From: Stieleria neptunia
GTDB taxonomy: Bacteria; Planctomycetota; Planctomycetia; Pirellulales; Pirellulaceae
Length of the DNA: 64,000 bases
Assembly (NCBI RefSeq): GCF_007754155.1
Contig: NZ_CP037423.1
Location: 2,232,001 to 2,296,000 of the forward strand
Direction of reading: 5' to 3'
Position numbers and translations under genes: made by a program. This document shows, piece after piece, positions 34,858 to 42,276 of this stretch (position 1 is the first letter of the stretch; each line of letters starts with the position of its first letter). The notes beneath the pieces were generated by a model. It had not been told where the DNA came from. It ran no database searches and worked only from the letters and a program-made list of their open reading frames with translations.

Positions 34858-35463
34858 ATGACCCAGTCAAACGATGTTCCCGACGATTCGATGCCCGAGG
34901 GCAGCGTTCACGAGGAAGCTGCGTTTGATGGACAGTCCGAGGAAACGGAAACACTCGACGCGGCCACGCTGATCCAACGTCACCAACGTGGTGTCTGGCG
35001 GTACCTGCGAATGCTCGGATGCGACGACGCCACCGCCGATGATTTGACGCAAGAAACCTTCCTGCGTGTGCTGCGACGGCCCGATTTTGTCCAGCACAAC
35101 GACAGCGCGACGGCAGGCTACCTACGCCGAACCGCCTACAACCTGCTCGTCTCCCGGCACCGCAAACTGGGACGCGTTCAGACCACCGGTGAACCCGAGT
35201 TGCTCGACGAAACGTGGGACCGGTGGGCCGGAAAGGACCTCACCGGCGACGCCGCCGTCGAGGCCCTCCAACAGTGTTTTGAAAAACTAACCGAACGGGC
35301 TCAAATCGCCTTGCGAATGAGGTTCGATTCCAGCGCCAGCCGAATCGAAATCGGTGAAGCCCTGGGCATCACCGATCACGGAGCCCGAAACTTGATGCAG
35401 CGAGCCAAACAACAGCTGCGAAACTGTGTCGAAGAGAAATTGCAGCTTCAAAACGAACCATGA
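34858..35463 (+). CDS. ECF-type RNA polymerase sigma factor
   Basis: 201 residues from ATG 34858; the frame is open back to a TTG at 34795, just after the DUF1501 stop. Sigma region 2: TLIQRHQRGVWRYLRMLGC with DDATADDLTQETFLRVLRR. Region 4: LTERAQIALRMRFDSSASRI with EIGEALGITDHGARNLMQRA, the HTH that recognises the -35. The acidic N-terminus before residue 35 is not conserved. Its stop codon overlaps the start of the next gene (ATGA), the usual arrangement of a sigma/anti-sigma pair. So the downstream membrane protein is the natural candidate for its anti-sigma factor. Promoters under its control are unknown; the operon itself is the first suspect. Confidence 0.93.
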   Translation: MTQSNDVPDDSMPEGSVHEEAAFDGQSEETETLDAATLIQRHQRGVWRYLRMLGCDDATADDLTQETFLRVLRRPDFVQHNDSATAGYLRRTAYNLLVSRHRKLGRVQTTGEPELLDETWDRWAGKDLTGDAAVEALQQCFEKLTERAQIALRMRFDSSASRIEIGEALGITDHGARNLMQRAKQQLRNCVEEKLQLQNEP

Positions 35464-37745
35464 CCCAATCCGCAAGCCAACTGCCGCACGACGCACGCAG
35501 CGATGCCGATCCATTGATCGACGCGTTGTTGGCTGAATTTGTCTCCAGCGATGCGAGCAAACGCAAGCAACCGCCCGACTTGTCGGCCAGCATTCTCGCG
35601 CAGTTGGCTGCCCCAGGTTACGGACAACCACGCGACGCCGACGACGATGCGGACCCGGTCATCGATACCCTGCTGGCGGAGTTTTTGCCGGCCGATGCCA
35701 AGCAACGTTTGGGCCCGCCCGATCTGTCCGCGACCATCCTGCAGCGTCTCGCCGATTCGGCCGACAGCAAACGCAACGAGTTTGCCGAAGATGCCGATCC
35801 CGTCGTCGATACGCTGCTGACCGAATTTGTCCCGGTCAACCCGGTCAAACGCAAGTCGCCGCCCAACCTGGTCGCGCCGATCCTCGCCCAATCCCCCGTC
35901 ACCCCAACCTCTGTCGCGGCCGAGCCAAGCAGCCCTTCGACGCCGCCGATCAAGGCCTCCGGTGGCGGTCTGTCGATGGGGCGATTGGTGTCGATCCTGA
36001 TTGCCGTCGCCGCTTGCATCCTGGCCGTTGTTTACCTCAGCGGACCGGACGAGTTCCAGAATGATCCGGCCGATCAGAGTCTGATCGTCGCCGAAAAGGT
36101 TCCGGACCAGCCGTCTTCGTCGGAGCGTTCGGAATCGCCGTCGTCGCAAAGTCCACAGGTCGCGAGTTCGGAGACCGTGGACATTGCGGATGGTCTGCCC
36201 GACGGCGGCTCGGATCTCCCACGTGGAATCCCACTCGACTCACCACGCATTGCATCGAGCGAGGACCAGGCGACCGACGGCCAGCCCGACCCGGTCCCAT
36301 CCGCCCCGTCCGCGGGTCAGTCACCGGCGGTCACCTTGGTCGCGGCTGAAACCGCGGCGACGGTCCGCGACTACTGGCAGACGCTTGGGATCACGCCGAC
36401 TCCGGATGCCGCGCCGGCTGAAGTCGTCGCCCGCTTGAACCGCCGCCTGGGGATCACGCTTTCCGATCAAGCGTTGCGCGATCCGCAACAACTCCGCGAT
36501 CTGCTGGCCCAGTCCGCCAACGCGGAACAGATTTCCAAACGCTGGCTCGCGTTGACGACCGGCAGCGGCATCGCGGTCATGGATCGCCCCGAGAATGCCG
36601 GGCTGGTCAGCGAGCTATCCAAAAGTGTCTCCGGTCAGGCCAAGCTGGACGTGACGCTGGTCTCCTTGATCGACGGATCCAATCAGCAATCCGGGCAATG
36701 GTATCAGGCGATCGGGCGTCGTGGCAGCGAAGGGATCGCCACGCATCTGGCCGGCATTTCCATCAACGCCGACATGCGTTGCGTTCGATGCCACGATTCG
36801 CACATCGGTCGCTCCGGTACCCAAGACGATTACTGGTCGTTCGTGGCCTTGGTTCGCAACGTCGTTCGTCGACAGGACAACCGTTGGGTCGTGGCCGCGC
36901 AACCGGCGACGCCCAAGCCGACGTTTTATGAACTGCTCGATGGGCGTCAACGCATGGCGATGCCCAAGGTCAGCAAGTACCTGCTGCAGTCGACCGACCA
37001 AATGCAAGACTTCCAAGCCTGGACCAAGACGCTCGTCGGCAGCGACGTGCTGGCCGGCAGCATGGTCGACTCGCTTTGGCAATTGGTTCACGGCCGCACC
37101 CTGAAACCGTCTCCCGTGGACGCCTTTGCCCCTCCGGTCGATGGAAACCTCGATCGCTTGCACCGTCAACTCGCCGACGACTTGAAGGCCAATGGGTTTG
37201 ATGTCGCCAGAACGCTGGCGCTGATCATCGCGTCTCCGATGGCCCGGCGCAGCGTGCCCGAAGTTCTGCAAGGTGATGCGATGCTGACGTCGTCCGAACA
37301 GGAGCGAAAGGAAGCACTGGAATTAGTCCAGGCCTTCGCCGCGGCGGTTCAGACTCCGGCCTCGTCTTTGAACCAGCGAGTGGAAGTTGCCATGCGCCGC
37401 GTCGGGGGGCGATTCACTCCGGATGATCAAGGCGCCATTCTGGCTCAGCCGATCGACGGTCGTCCGCGCTCGCCCAAATCGCTTGCCGAGCTCGATGCGG
37501 GAAATTCGGCGACGAGTTTCTTGCAACAATTGAGCGTCGACTTTCCCGGTGACGAAGCCCCGTTGCCGGTTTCGTGGCTGCGTTCGATCGACGATTTCGA
37601 CCTGCAAGTCCAGCACCTGGTCTACCTGTCCGGTCGCAATCGTGTCACGGCAGAAATCACCGCCGCGGCAAACCGGTTGAAAGAAGAATCCAAGAGCCGA
37701 GAATCGGCGCTCAGTCGTATCTGGTGGATCCTGAGAAACGAATAG
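35460..37745 (+). CDS. Membrane protein joining triplicated cytosolic motifs to a periplasmic haem-type DUF1549/1553-like domain; candidate anti-sigma factor
   Basis: 761 residues. Residues 15-49, 63-97 and 111-144 are three repeats 48 apart, each DADPxxDxLLxEF followed by PPDLSxxIL (third less perfect). They precede a membrane helix (175-194, LVSILIAVAACILAVVYL), so they are cytosolic. A long Ser/Pro/Asp linker (about 197-300) follows. The periplasmic part has ADMRCVRCHDSHIG with CxxCH at 441-445, spaced as in DUF1549, and then a DUF1553-like region (SMVDSLWQLVHGRTLKPS, LHRQLADDLKANGFDV, LALIIASPMARR). The gene overlaps the ECF sigma gene by ATGA. That position and topology fit an anti-sigma factor whose sensor would be a c-type haem domain related to the co-encoded DUF1549/DUF1553 protein. 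Binding of the sigma factor by the repeats is inference; no classical zinc anti-sigma (ZAS) motif is present. Confidence 0.78.
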   Translation: MTQSASQLPHDARSDADPLIDALLAEFVSSDASKRKQPPDLSASILAQLAAPGYGQPRDADDDADPVIDTLLAEFLPADAKQRLGPPDLSATILQRLADSADSKRNEFAEDADPVVDTLLTEFVPVNPVKRKSPPNLVAPILAQSPVTPTSVAAEPSSPSTPPIKASGGGLSMGRLVSILIAVAACILAVVYLSGPDEFQNDPADQSLIVAEKVPDQPSSSERSESPSSQSPQVASSETVDIADGLPDGGSDLPRGIPLDSPRIASSEDQATDGQPDPVPSAPSAGQSPAVTLVAAETAATVRDYWQTLGITPTPDAAPAEVVARLNRRLGITLSDQALRDPQQLRDLLAQSANAEQISKRWLALTTGSGIAVMDRPENAGLVSELSKSVSGQAKLDVTLVSLIDGSNQQSGQWYQAIGRRGSEGIATHLAGISINADMRCVRCHDSHIGRSGTQDDYWSFVALVRNVVRRQDNRWVVAAQPATPKPTFYELLDGRQRMAMPKVSKYLLQSTDQMQDFQAWTKTLVGSDVLAGSMVDSLWQLVHGRTLKPSPVDAFAPPVDGNLDRLHRQLADDLKANGFDVARTLALIIASPMARRSVPEVLQGDAMLTSSEQERKEALELVQAFAAAVQTPASSLNQRVEVAMRRVGGRFTPDDQGAILAQPIDGRPRSPKSLAELDAGNSATSFLQQLSVDFPGDEAPLPVSWLRSIDDFDLQVQHLVYLSGRNRVTAEITAAANRLKEESKSRESALSRIWWILRNE

Positions 37746-37844
37746 TCTGCGGCCACGGATCCCTCCGCAGCGACACAACCGCGGGCAGTCATCGTCCACA
37801 CGTTGCATTGCACCAAGCAGAACAGAAGTGTCGGATTTCTTAAA

Positions 37845-37901
37845 GTGGGACAGGCTTCCAGCCTGTCATTCCAGTATCGACAGGCTGGAAGCCTATCCCA
37901 C
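37845..37901. terminator. Hairpin between convergent genes (REP-like)
   Basis: Arms 37845-37867 (core AGGCTTCCAGCCTGTC) and 37879-37901 pair over 23 bases with one mismatch around 11 bases; CTTTTCTTCC follows. It separates the membrane anti-sigma candidate and the convergent GNAT gene. The same core occurs at 16702-16757. Confidence 0.7.
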
Positions 37902-37919
37902 TTTTCTTCCGCTCGTTGC

Positions 37920-38489
37920 TTACGCGCTCGCCCCGGCGACTTCCGCCGCCTTGTAGACGACACTGGATCGCTTGAATCCCAGGCGTTCGTACAAACGCAC
38001 CGCGCCGGTGTTCTCCGTCGTGACTTCCAGGTGCATCCGCTCCAAGCCGACGGCGCGAAAACCCGTTGCAGCCTTGGACAGCAGAATCGATCCCAAGCCT
38101 TTGCCTCGATGCGCCGGATCGATGCCGACATTCTGGATCGAGCCCCAGCCTTCGGTGGAAAGCCCCTGGATGGTTCCGACGGCATAGGACTGGACCGCGC
38201 CGGTTTTCGGATCGGTTTCGAGTGCACGGATCAACCAGGTCGCGTCGGGGACGAAATCCCCGCGGCTGGTGATCTCACGCATCAGACGCAAACAGCCGTC
38301 GCGTCGAGACAAGCACGGGAAAACGTTCGCGTCCAATTCCTCCTTGAAACTATTGAACTTGGCGATCGCGTGTTCCCGCAGCAGCCCCGGCAGGTAGGGC
38401 AAGATCTCGTAACCTTCGGGCAGACGCGGATCCTCCCCACGCCAATCGCGAAGGTCAAATTCCATCCGGTATCGTTTGAAATACGTCAT
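37920..38489 (-). CDS. GNAT family N-acetyltransferase
   Basis: About 189 residues from ATG 38489 (MTYFKRYRMEFDL); ATG 38495 and 38513 are in frame upstream. The GNAT acetyl-CoA site reads NVGIDPAHRGKGLGSILLSKA, the R/QxxGxG/A motif, and the C-terminal strand LEVTTENTGAVRLYERLGF is typical. It transfers an acetyl group from acetyl-CoA to an amine; the acceptor is unknown. It is divergent from miaA, whose start lies about 110 bases away, so the two share a promoter region. The N-terminal half (SFKEELDANVFPCLSRRDGC) is less conserved and probably sets the substrate. Family certain; role open. Confidence 0.9.
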   Translation of the reverse strand: MTYFKRYRMEFDLRDWRGEDPRLPEGYEILPYLPGLLREHAIAKFNSFKEELDANVFPCLSRRDGCLRLMREITSRGDFVPDATWLIRALETDPKTGAVQSYAVGTIQGLSTEGWGSIQNVGIDPAHRGKGLGSILLSKAATGFRAVGLERMHLEVTTENTGAVRLYERLGFKRSSVVYKAAEVAGASA

Positions 38490-38601
38490 GCCCATGATGC
38501 TTGATTCTACCATGCGTTTACCGATCCGGCCGCATGTGCGTAAACTTTGGGCAACCCCTGCAAATGGGAAATCTTCTTTTTTTGGCTTATCCGGCGCGCT
38601 G

Positions 38602-39579
38602 ATGTCCGATCCGACTGCAACGACTTTTCCATCCCTGGTTCAAGAAACCATTGTTCTGACCGGCCCGACGGCCTCGGGAAAAACATCGCTGGCGTTGCAA
38701 CTGGCCGAAGCGATCGGGGGCGAAATTTTATCGCTCGATTCGATCGCGGTGTATCGACACATGGACATCGGGACGGCCAAGCCGAGTGCCGCCGATCGCT
38801 CCCGGGTGCCCCACTACCTGCTCGATTTGGCCGATCCCAATCAGGACTACAGCGTCGCGTGTTACCTGGCCGAAGCCCATCAACGCGTTCGCGAGATCAG
38901 CGGCCGCGGCAAACGCCCGATCTTTGTCGGCGGAACACCGATGTTCCTCAAGGCGGTCTTGAGGGGATTTGATGTCGGGCCGCCGCCGGACTGGGAATTT
39001 CGCGAATCGGTGCAGCGCGATCTCGAGACCTTCGGCGCCGAAGCGCTCCGTCAGCGACTGGTTCAAGTCGATCCCATTTCGGCCGCGCGGATCGCGCCGG
39101 GTGACACGCGTCGGATGATCCGGGCGCTGGAGGTATCCAAGCACACCGGAATGCCGCTCAGTCATCGACAGGTTCAATTCGACCGCCACGTCGACGCCGC
39201 GTCCTGTTGCGTGTTCGCATTGCAACACGATCGCGGCAAACTTCACCAACGGATCAACCGCCGTGTCGAGCAGATGTTTGAACGCGGCTTGATCGCAGAA
39301 GTCGAACAACTGGTCGAGCGTTACGGCTCGTTATCCCGGACCGCCTCCCAAGCGGTCGGCTATCGCGAAGTCCTCGACTGGAGAGCCGCGGGCGGTGGCC
39401 CCACCGATGAGCTGAAAGACCTGGTCGCGACCCACACCCGACAGCTCGCCAAACGCCAAGAGACCTGGTTCCGATCGTTCACCGAAATCACGTCCGTCCC
39501 AATGGATCAACTCAACGACGAATCCGCAGCCCTGGAGTTCGTGCGCGGCCACATCCAGCGGATGGATACCGCAACCTAG
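38602..39579 (+). CDS. miaA: tRNA dimethylallyltransferase
   Basis: Adds the isopentenyl group to A37 of tRNAs that read codons starting with U. 325 residues from ATG 38602; an extension to 38476 overlaps the divergent GNAT gene and has no homology. P-loop GPTASGKTSLA, then DSIAVYRHMDIGTAKPS (E. coli has DSxxxY), HYLLDLADPNQDYSV, and VGGTPMFLKAVLRG. Arg-rich RRMIRALEVSKHTGMPLS is also conserved. The C-terminus ends in AKRQETWFRSF, also conserved. Length fits the family (about 310). It is followed by repeats and the IS110 remnant. No operon partner such as hfq is visible. Confidence 0.95.
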   Translation: MSDPTATTFPSLVQETIVLTGPTASGKTSLALQLAEAIGGEILSLDSIAVYRHMDIGTAKPSAADRSRVPHYLLDLADPNQDYSVACYLAEAHQRVREISGRGKRPIFVGGTPMFLKAVLRGFDVGPPPDWEFRESVQRDLETFGAEALRQRLVQVDPISAARIAPGDTRRMIRALEVSKHTGMPLSHRQVQFDRHVDAASCCVFALQHDRGKLHQRINRRVEQMFERGLIAEVEQLVERYGSLSRTASQAVGYREVLDWRAAGGGPTDELKDLVATHTRQLAKRQETWFRSFTEITSVPMDQLNDESAALEFVRGHIQRMDTAT

Positions 39580-39588
39580 AGGTCTTCA

Positions 39589-39618
39589 AAGTGGCGTAAG
39601 CATCCAGCTTGCGATTCA
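39589..39618. repeat. Dispersed 30-bp repeat, inverse copy
   Basis: Reverse complement of 2270-2299 with one mismatch (AAGTGGCGTAAG ... CAGCTTGCGATTCA). It follows the miaA stop codon by nine bases. Beyond it, to 39708, is non-coding DNA with the palindrome-like CTTGGGG...CCCCAAG. Confidence 0.7.
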
Positions 39619-39708
39619 CACCAGCGGCCTGCCACATCAAAGCTTGGGGGGCGCGCAAACGCACCCCAAGATTCAATTAGCGCAACGTGCCGAGGGTCGA
39701 CCGTATCC

Positions 39709-39896
39709 CGAAGGACGTCGATTCTATTGCTGCAGCTTTTGGCATCCGATTTAGTCTCTCTCCCCCTGGGGGTTCTTCGCGGATTTTAGTGGGTGCTCTC
39801 GAATACTCGGGGAAGGTTTTTTGAGGGATGACTGCGATGTCCGATGGTTCTGTTCGGTAGGATGGCGAAGCCAGATGAAGCGGAGGCGGGCTCTGC
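39709..39896 (+). repeat. Dispersed 0.5-kb repeat, left part (interrupted copy)
   Basis: Matches the reverse complement of 8448-8640, up to GCGGGCTCTGC at 39886-39896, where similarity stops abruptly. It resumes at 41361 beyond the IS110 remnant, in the same orientation. Confidence 0.8.
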
Positions 39897-41360
39897 TCTC
39901 AAGGAACTTCCTACCCAGCTAGTTCATTGGGGACCACTCGCAGGTTGAGTGCAGCTGCCCGTTTCGCCAGGTTTTCCATTGCTCGCTTCTTGTATTGCTG
40001 TTCGTAATAGTCGTTGCCGACATCGACATATTCCCTCCCGTACTTCAGCATCCCATAAACTATTTTCGCGAGCTTGTGGGCCGTCGCCGTGATCGCTTTG
40101 GGTGAACCAAGACGGGAACGGATCCTGCGAAAGAACGCTCCTAAGGCGCAGTTTGATCGTGCCAGGGACGCGGCGGCTGTTCGAAGTGCGGCGGCGGCTC
40201 GGTTCGCACTTGTACGTGTTTTACCACTGAGCAATTTCCCACCTGTCTTCTTACTGCCCGGACATAGGCAAAGCCAAGAAGTGAAATGCTTCTCTGTTGC
40301 CCACCTACTCATGTCGGTACCGATTTCAGAAATCAGTGTGATTGCGGATTGACCGCTAATCCCATCAATGGTCGTCATGTCGACGCCCAGCACCCGGTAG
40401 AGCTGATTGCGCATATCGAACCGGGGGCTATTGCTTCCAGCTTTAGGAGCCTTCAGCTTCGGCAGAATCTCACCGTCACTTCGGTCGGAAAATGTACCCA
40501 AATGTTCTTCAAGCTTGGAATCGACTTCCGACAGTTTGGAACCGTAAAAACGGTACAGTTCCAGAGCCTGTTTTAACGCAAATACATGTTCTTCACGCCA
40601 ATTGCCTTCCAGAGCTTTCGCGATCGTCGACTCGTCATTTTTGCACCTTGGATCGCGAAGTTTTGCGAGTAGGTGAGGGTCTCGACTGCCCGCAACAATG
40701 GCATCCAAAATGGCAAGGCCAGTGGTGCCGGTGATGTCCGAAATGACGTGATGGAGCTGGACATTCATTTCCATCATCGCCTTCTGCATCCGTTGGATAT
40801 GCTCGCTCGCGTTGGCGACGAGCATGGCTCGTTGCCGCATGTAAGAACGCAGAACACAAATTGCCGAACTCTTCCAACCAATCTGCGAGCGACGCCAGAT
40901 CGGATGTAAAGGTGCCGAAGCAGCGAACGTGTGATGAGTCGCGATCGGAGGGCACGGCAACATAGTGCTGGGTCGAACCAATATCGATGCCGGCAGCGTT
41001 CAAGTTGATTGTGTCAAGTGATTGTGGAACGGGTGCGTTGTCAATCGGAAACCCACCACGTGATCGACGCTTAGGTTTCCCAGAGGATTTCTTCTTGGCC
41101 ATGGCGGAACTCCGAAAGGTGACTTCAACGGAAAAACGCGGCAGGCGCGGGAGTAGGGCTCTGTTATTCTCTCAAACGGGGTCAACGCCGTGAGGCGAGC
41201 CACCAATGTCATTTTCAAGCAAACTCCCGGGACCAGGCTGAGAAGCGGGCACGAAGCACCACGTAGAGAACGGCCTCCACGACCCGCCGCGTATCCGACA
41301 TGATAATCCTCACACCCAGTTCCTCGGAATCATTTGGTCACTTGTGGCCTGCGGCGGCTG
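39897..41360 (-). mobile_element. Decayed IS110-family element inserted into the dispersed repeat
   Basis: The ~1.46 kb between the two halves of the repeat contain the IS110 transposase remnant and some flanking DNA. The boundaries are drawn where the repeat stops and resumes. IS110 elements usually lack long terminal inverted repeats, and I see none. Exact ends uncertain by a few bases. Confidence 0.75.
39911..41102 (-). pseudogene. IS110-family transposase, internally deleted and frameshifted
   Basis: Two frames carry one protein. The first (41102 down to about 40863) has the N-terminal DEDD domain start: GIDIGSTQHYVAVPSDR and LASLADWLEEFG. The second (from about 40861 to 39911) has ICVLRSYMRQRAMLVANASE, HIQRMQKAMMEMNVQLHHV, and the C-terminal Transposase_20 part (YRVLGVDMTTIDGISGQSAI; SWLCLCPGSKKTGGKLLSGK). 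The join lies near 40861. In intact IS110 proteins about 65-70 residues stand between these blocks, including further acidic catalytic residues; they are missing and the frame changes. So the element cannot make an active transposase. Family identification is secure. Confidence 0.88.
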
Positions 41361-41665
41361 AGGAGCAACCCGCCAAGGAATCACCTGGTCTGCGATGCGC
41401 CGAAGGTGCTTCGTGCGCTCCGCCGGCCCCCGTGTCGGCGGAGGGTCGTTTGAACCGAGCGTTTGTCCTCGCTCTCCCCATTCGGACATCGCAGCAATGC
41501 CTCGAAAAACCTGGGTCCTGAGCGATTAGCCACTAAAATCCACGAAGAACGCCCTCTGGGAGAGACGGCGTTTGCGCAGCAAGCAAACGCCAGAGAGGGC
41601 CGGCGCAGCGAAAGTCTTAGCGTTTTCCGCTACGATCAAATCCGTCACTTATACAATTGACGTCC
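41361..41665 (+). repeat. Dispersed 0.5-kb repeat, right part
   Basis: Continues the repeat after the IS: AGGAGCAACCCGCC onwards matches the reverse complement of 8448 down to about 8125, including the GGCGTTTGC/GCAAACGCC hairpin (41567-41592 area) and TTGACGTCCC at its end. Open frames here are repeat sequence. Confidence 0.8.
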
Positions 41666-42037
41666 CAAGGGATTTCGGCGAGTCGCCGAAGGTCAGCGCA
41701 GCGCCACCTCCGGACCACGCCTCCCATTCCTTCCCTCGATCCCGGGCGGGGTCGCAGCGAACTCCGCCCCGCCAGCGCCTGAAAAGAGGCCTGACCCCTT
41801 TTTCTCGCGTGGTCCTATCGATCGCGGGCGAACCTGCTGAATCTATTGGTGCGTCTCCCATCTGGTACGGGAGCCTCTCAAATGGCGGATCTCCGGCGCT
41901 TCCCACACTCTGGCGAGCGTCGCCGGTCCACTCGGCCAGCTCCCAAAACGTGGCAGTGAACACGACGCCGAACACATCCAGGTGTTGGTTCTGTACCGAG
42001 ACGCCGGTCCAACCGCGCGTCTTCAAATCATGATCGG
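41666..42037. other. Gap without a supportable gene
   Basis: GC-rich DNA following the repeat. A minus-strand frame (41649-42026) and a plus-strand frame cover each other; neither shows a family, ribosome site or signal. I see nothing I can name here. Confidence 0.45.
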
Positions 42038-42250
42038 CTAACCGTCCCGGTGGCGATCGACCATGGCCCGTCGGTCGGCGAGCAGTGCCGGTTCACCGAG
42101 ATCGGGATGGCGAAGCGTCAGCCCGTCATGATCGATGGACAGCGACGAGGCTGTCTGGGCCGATCCGGTCTGTGACGCGATGGCGAGGAAGCAGAAGATG
42201 GCAACAGTCCGAGCGATGCAACGCGTCGGGATGAGCGGGAGGCAGGTCAT
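42038..42250 (-). CDS. Small exported protein, possibly a truncated remnant
   Basis: 70 residues. A convincing signal peptide (IARTVAIFCFLAIASQTGSAQ) is followed by about 35 residues, TASSLSIDHDGLTLRHPDLG and a charged end. No family recognised. It lies 26 bases downstream of the hybrid kinase gene on the same strand and might be the last member of that operon. The short mature part suggests the N-terminal remnant of a longer exported protein cut by rearrangement near the repeat DNA. No good ribosome site is seen. Confidence 0.4.
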   Translation of the reverse strand: MTCLPLIPTRCIARTVAIFCFLAIASQTGSAQTASSLSIDHDGLTLRHPDLGEPALLADRRAMVDRHRDG

Positions 42251-42276
42251 GGAGAAGGCGAACAGGAGATTGATTG

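Noticed and set aside
35460..37745. Classical zinc anti-sigma (ZAS) domain
   Set aside because: No HxxxCxxC motif in the cytosolic part; the anti-sigma call rests on position and topology only.
41572..42033. 153-residue frame after the IS110 region
   Set aside because: Starts within the dispersed repeat; an opposing frame is equally long; no family.
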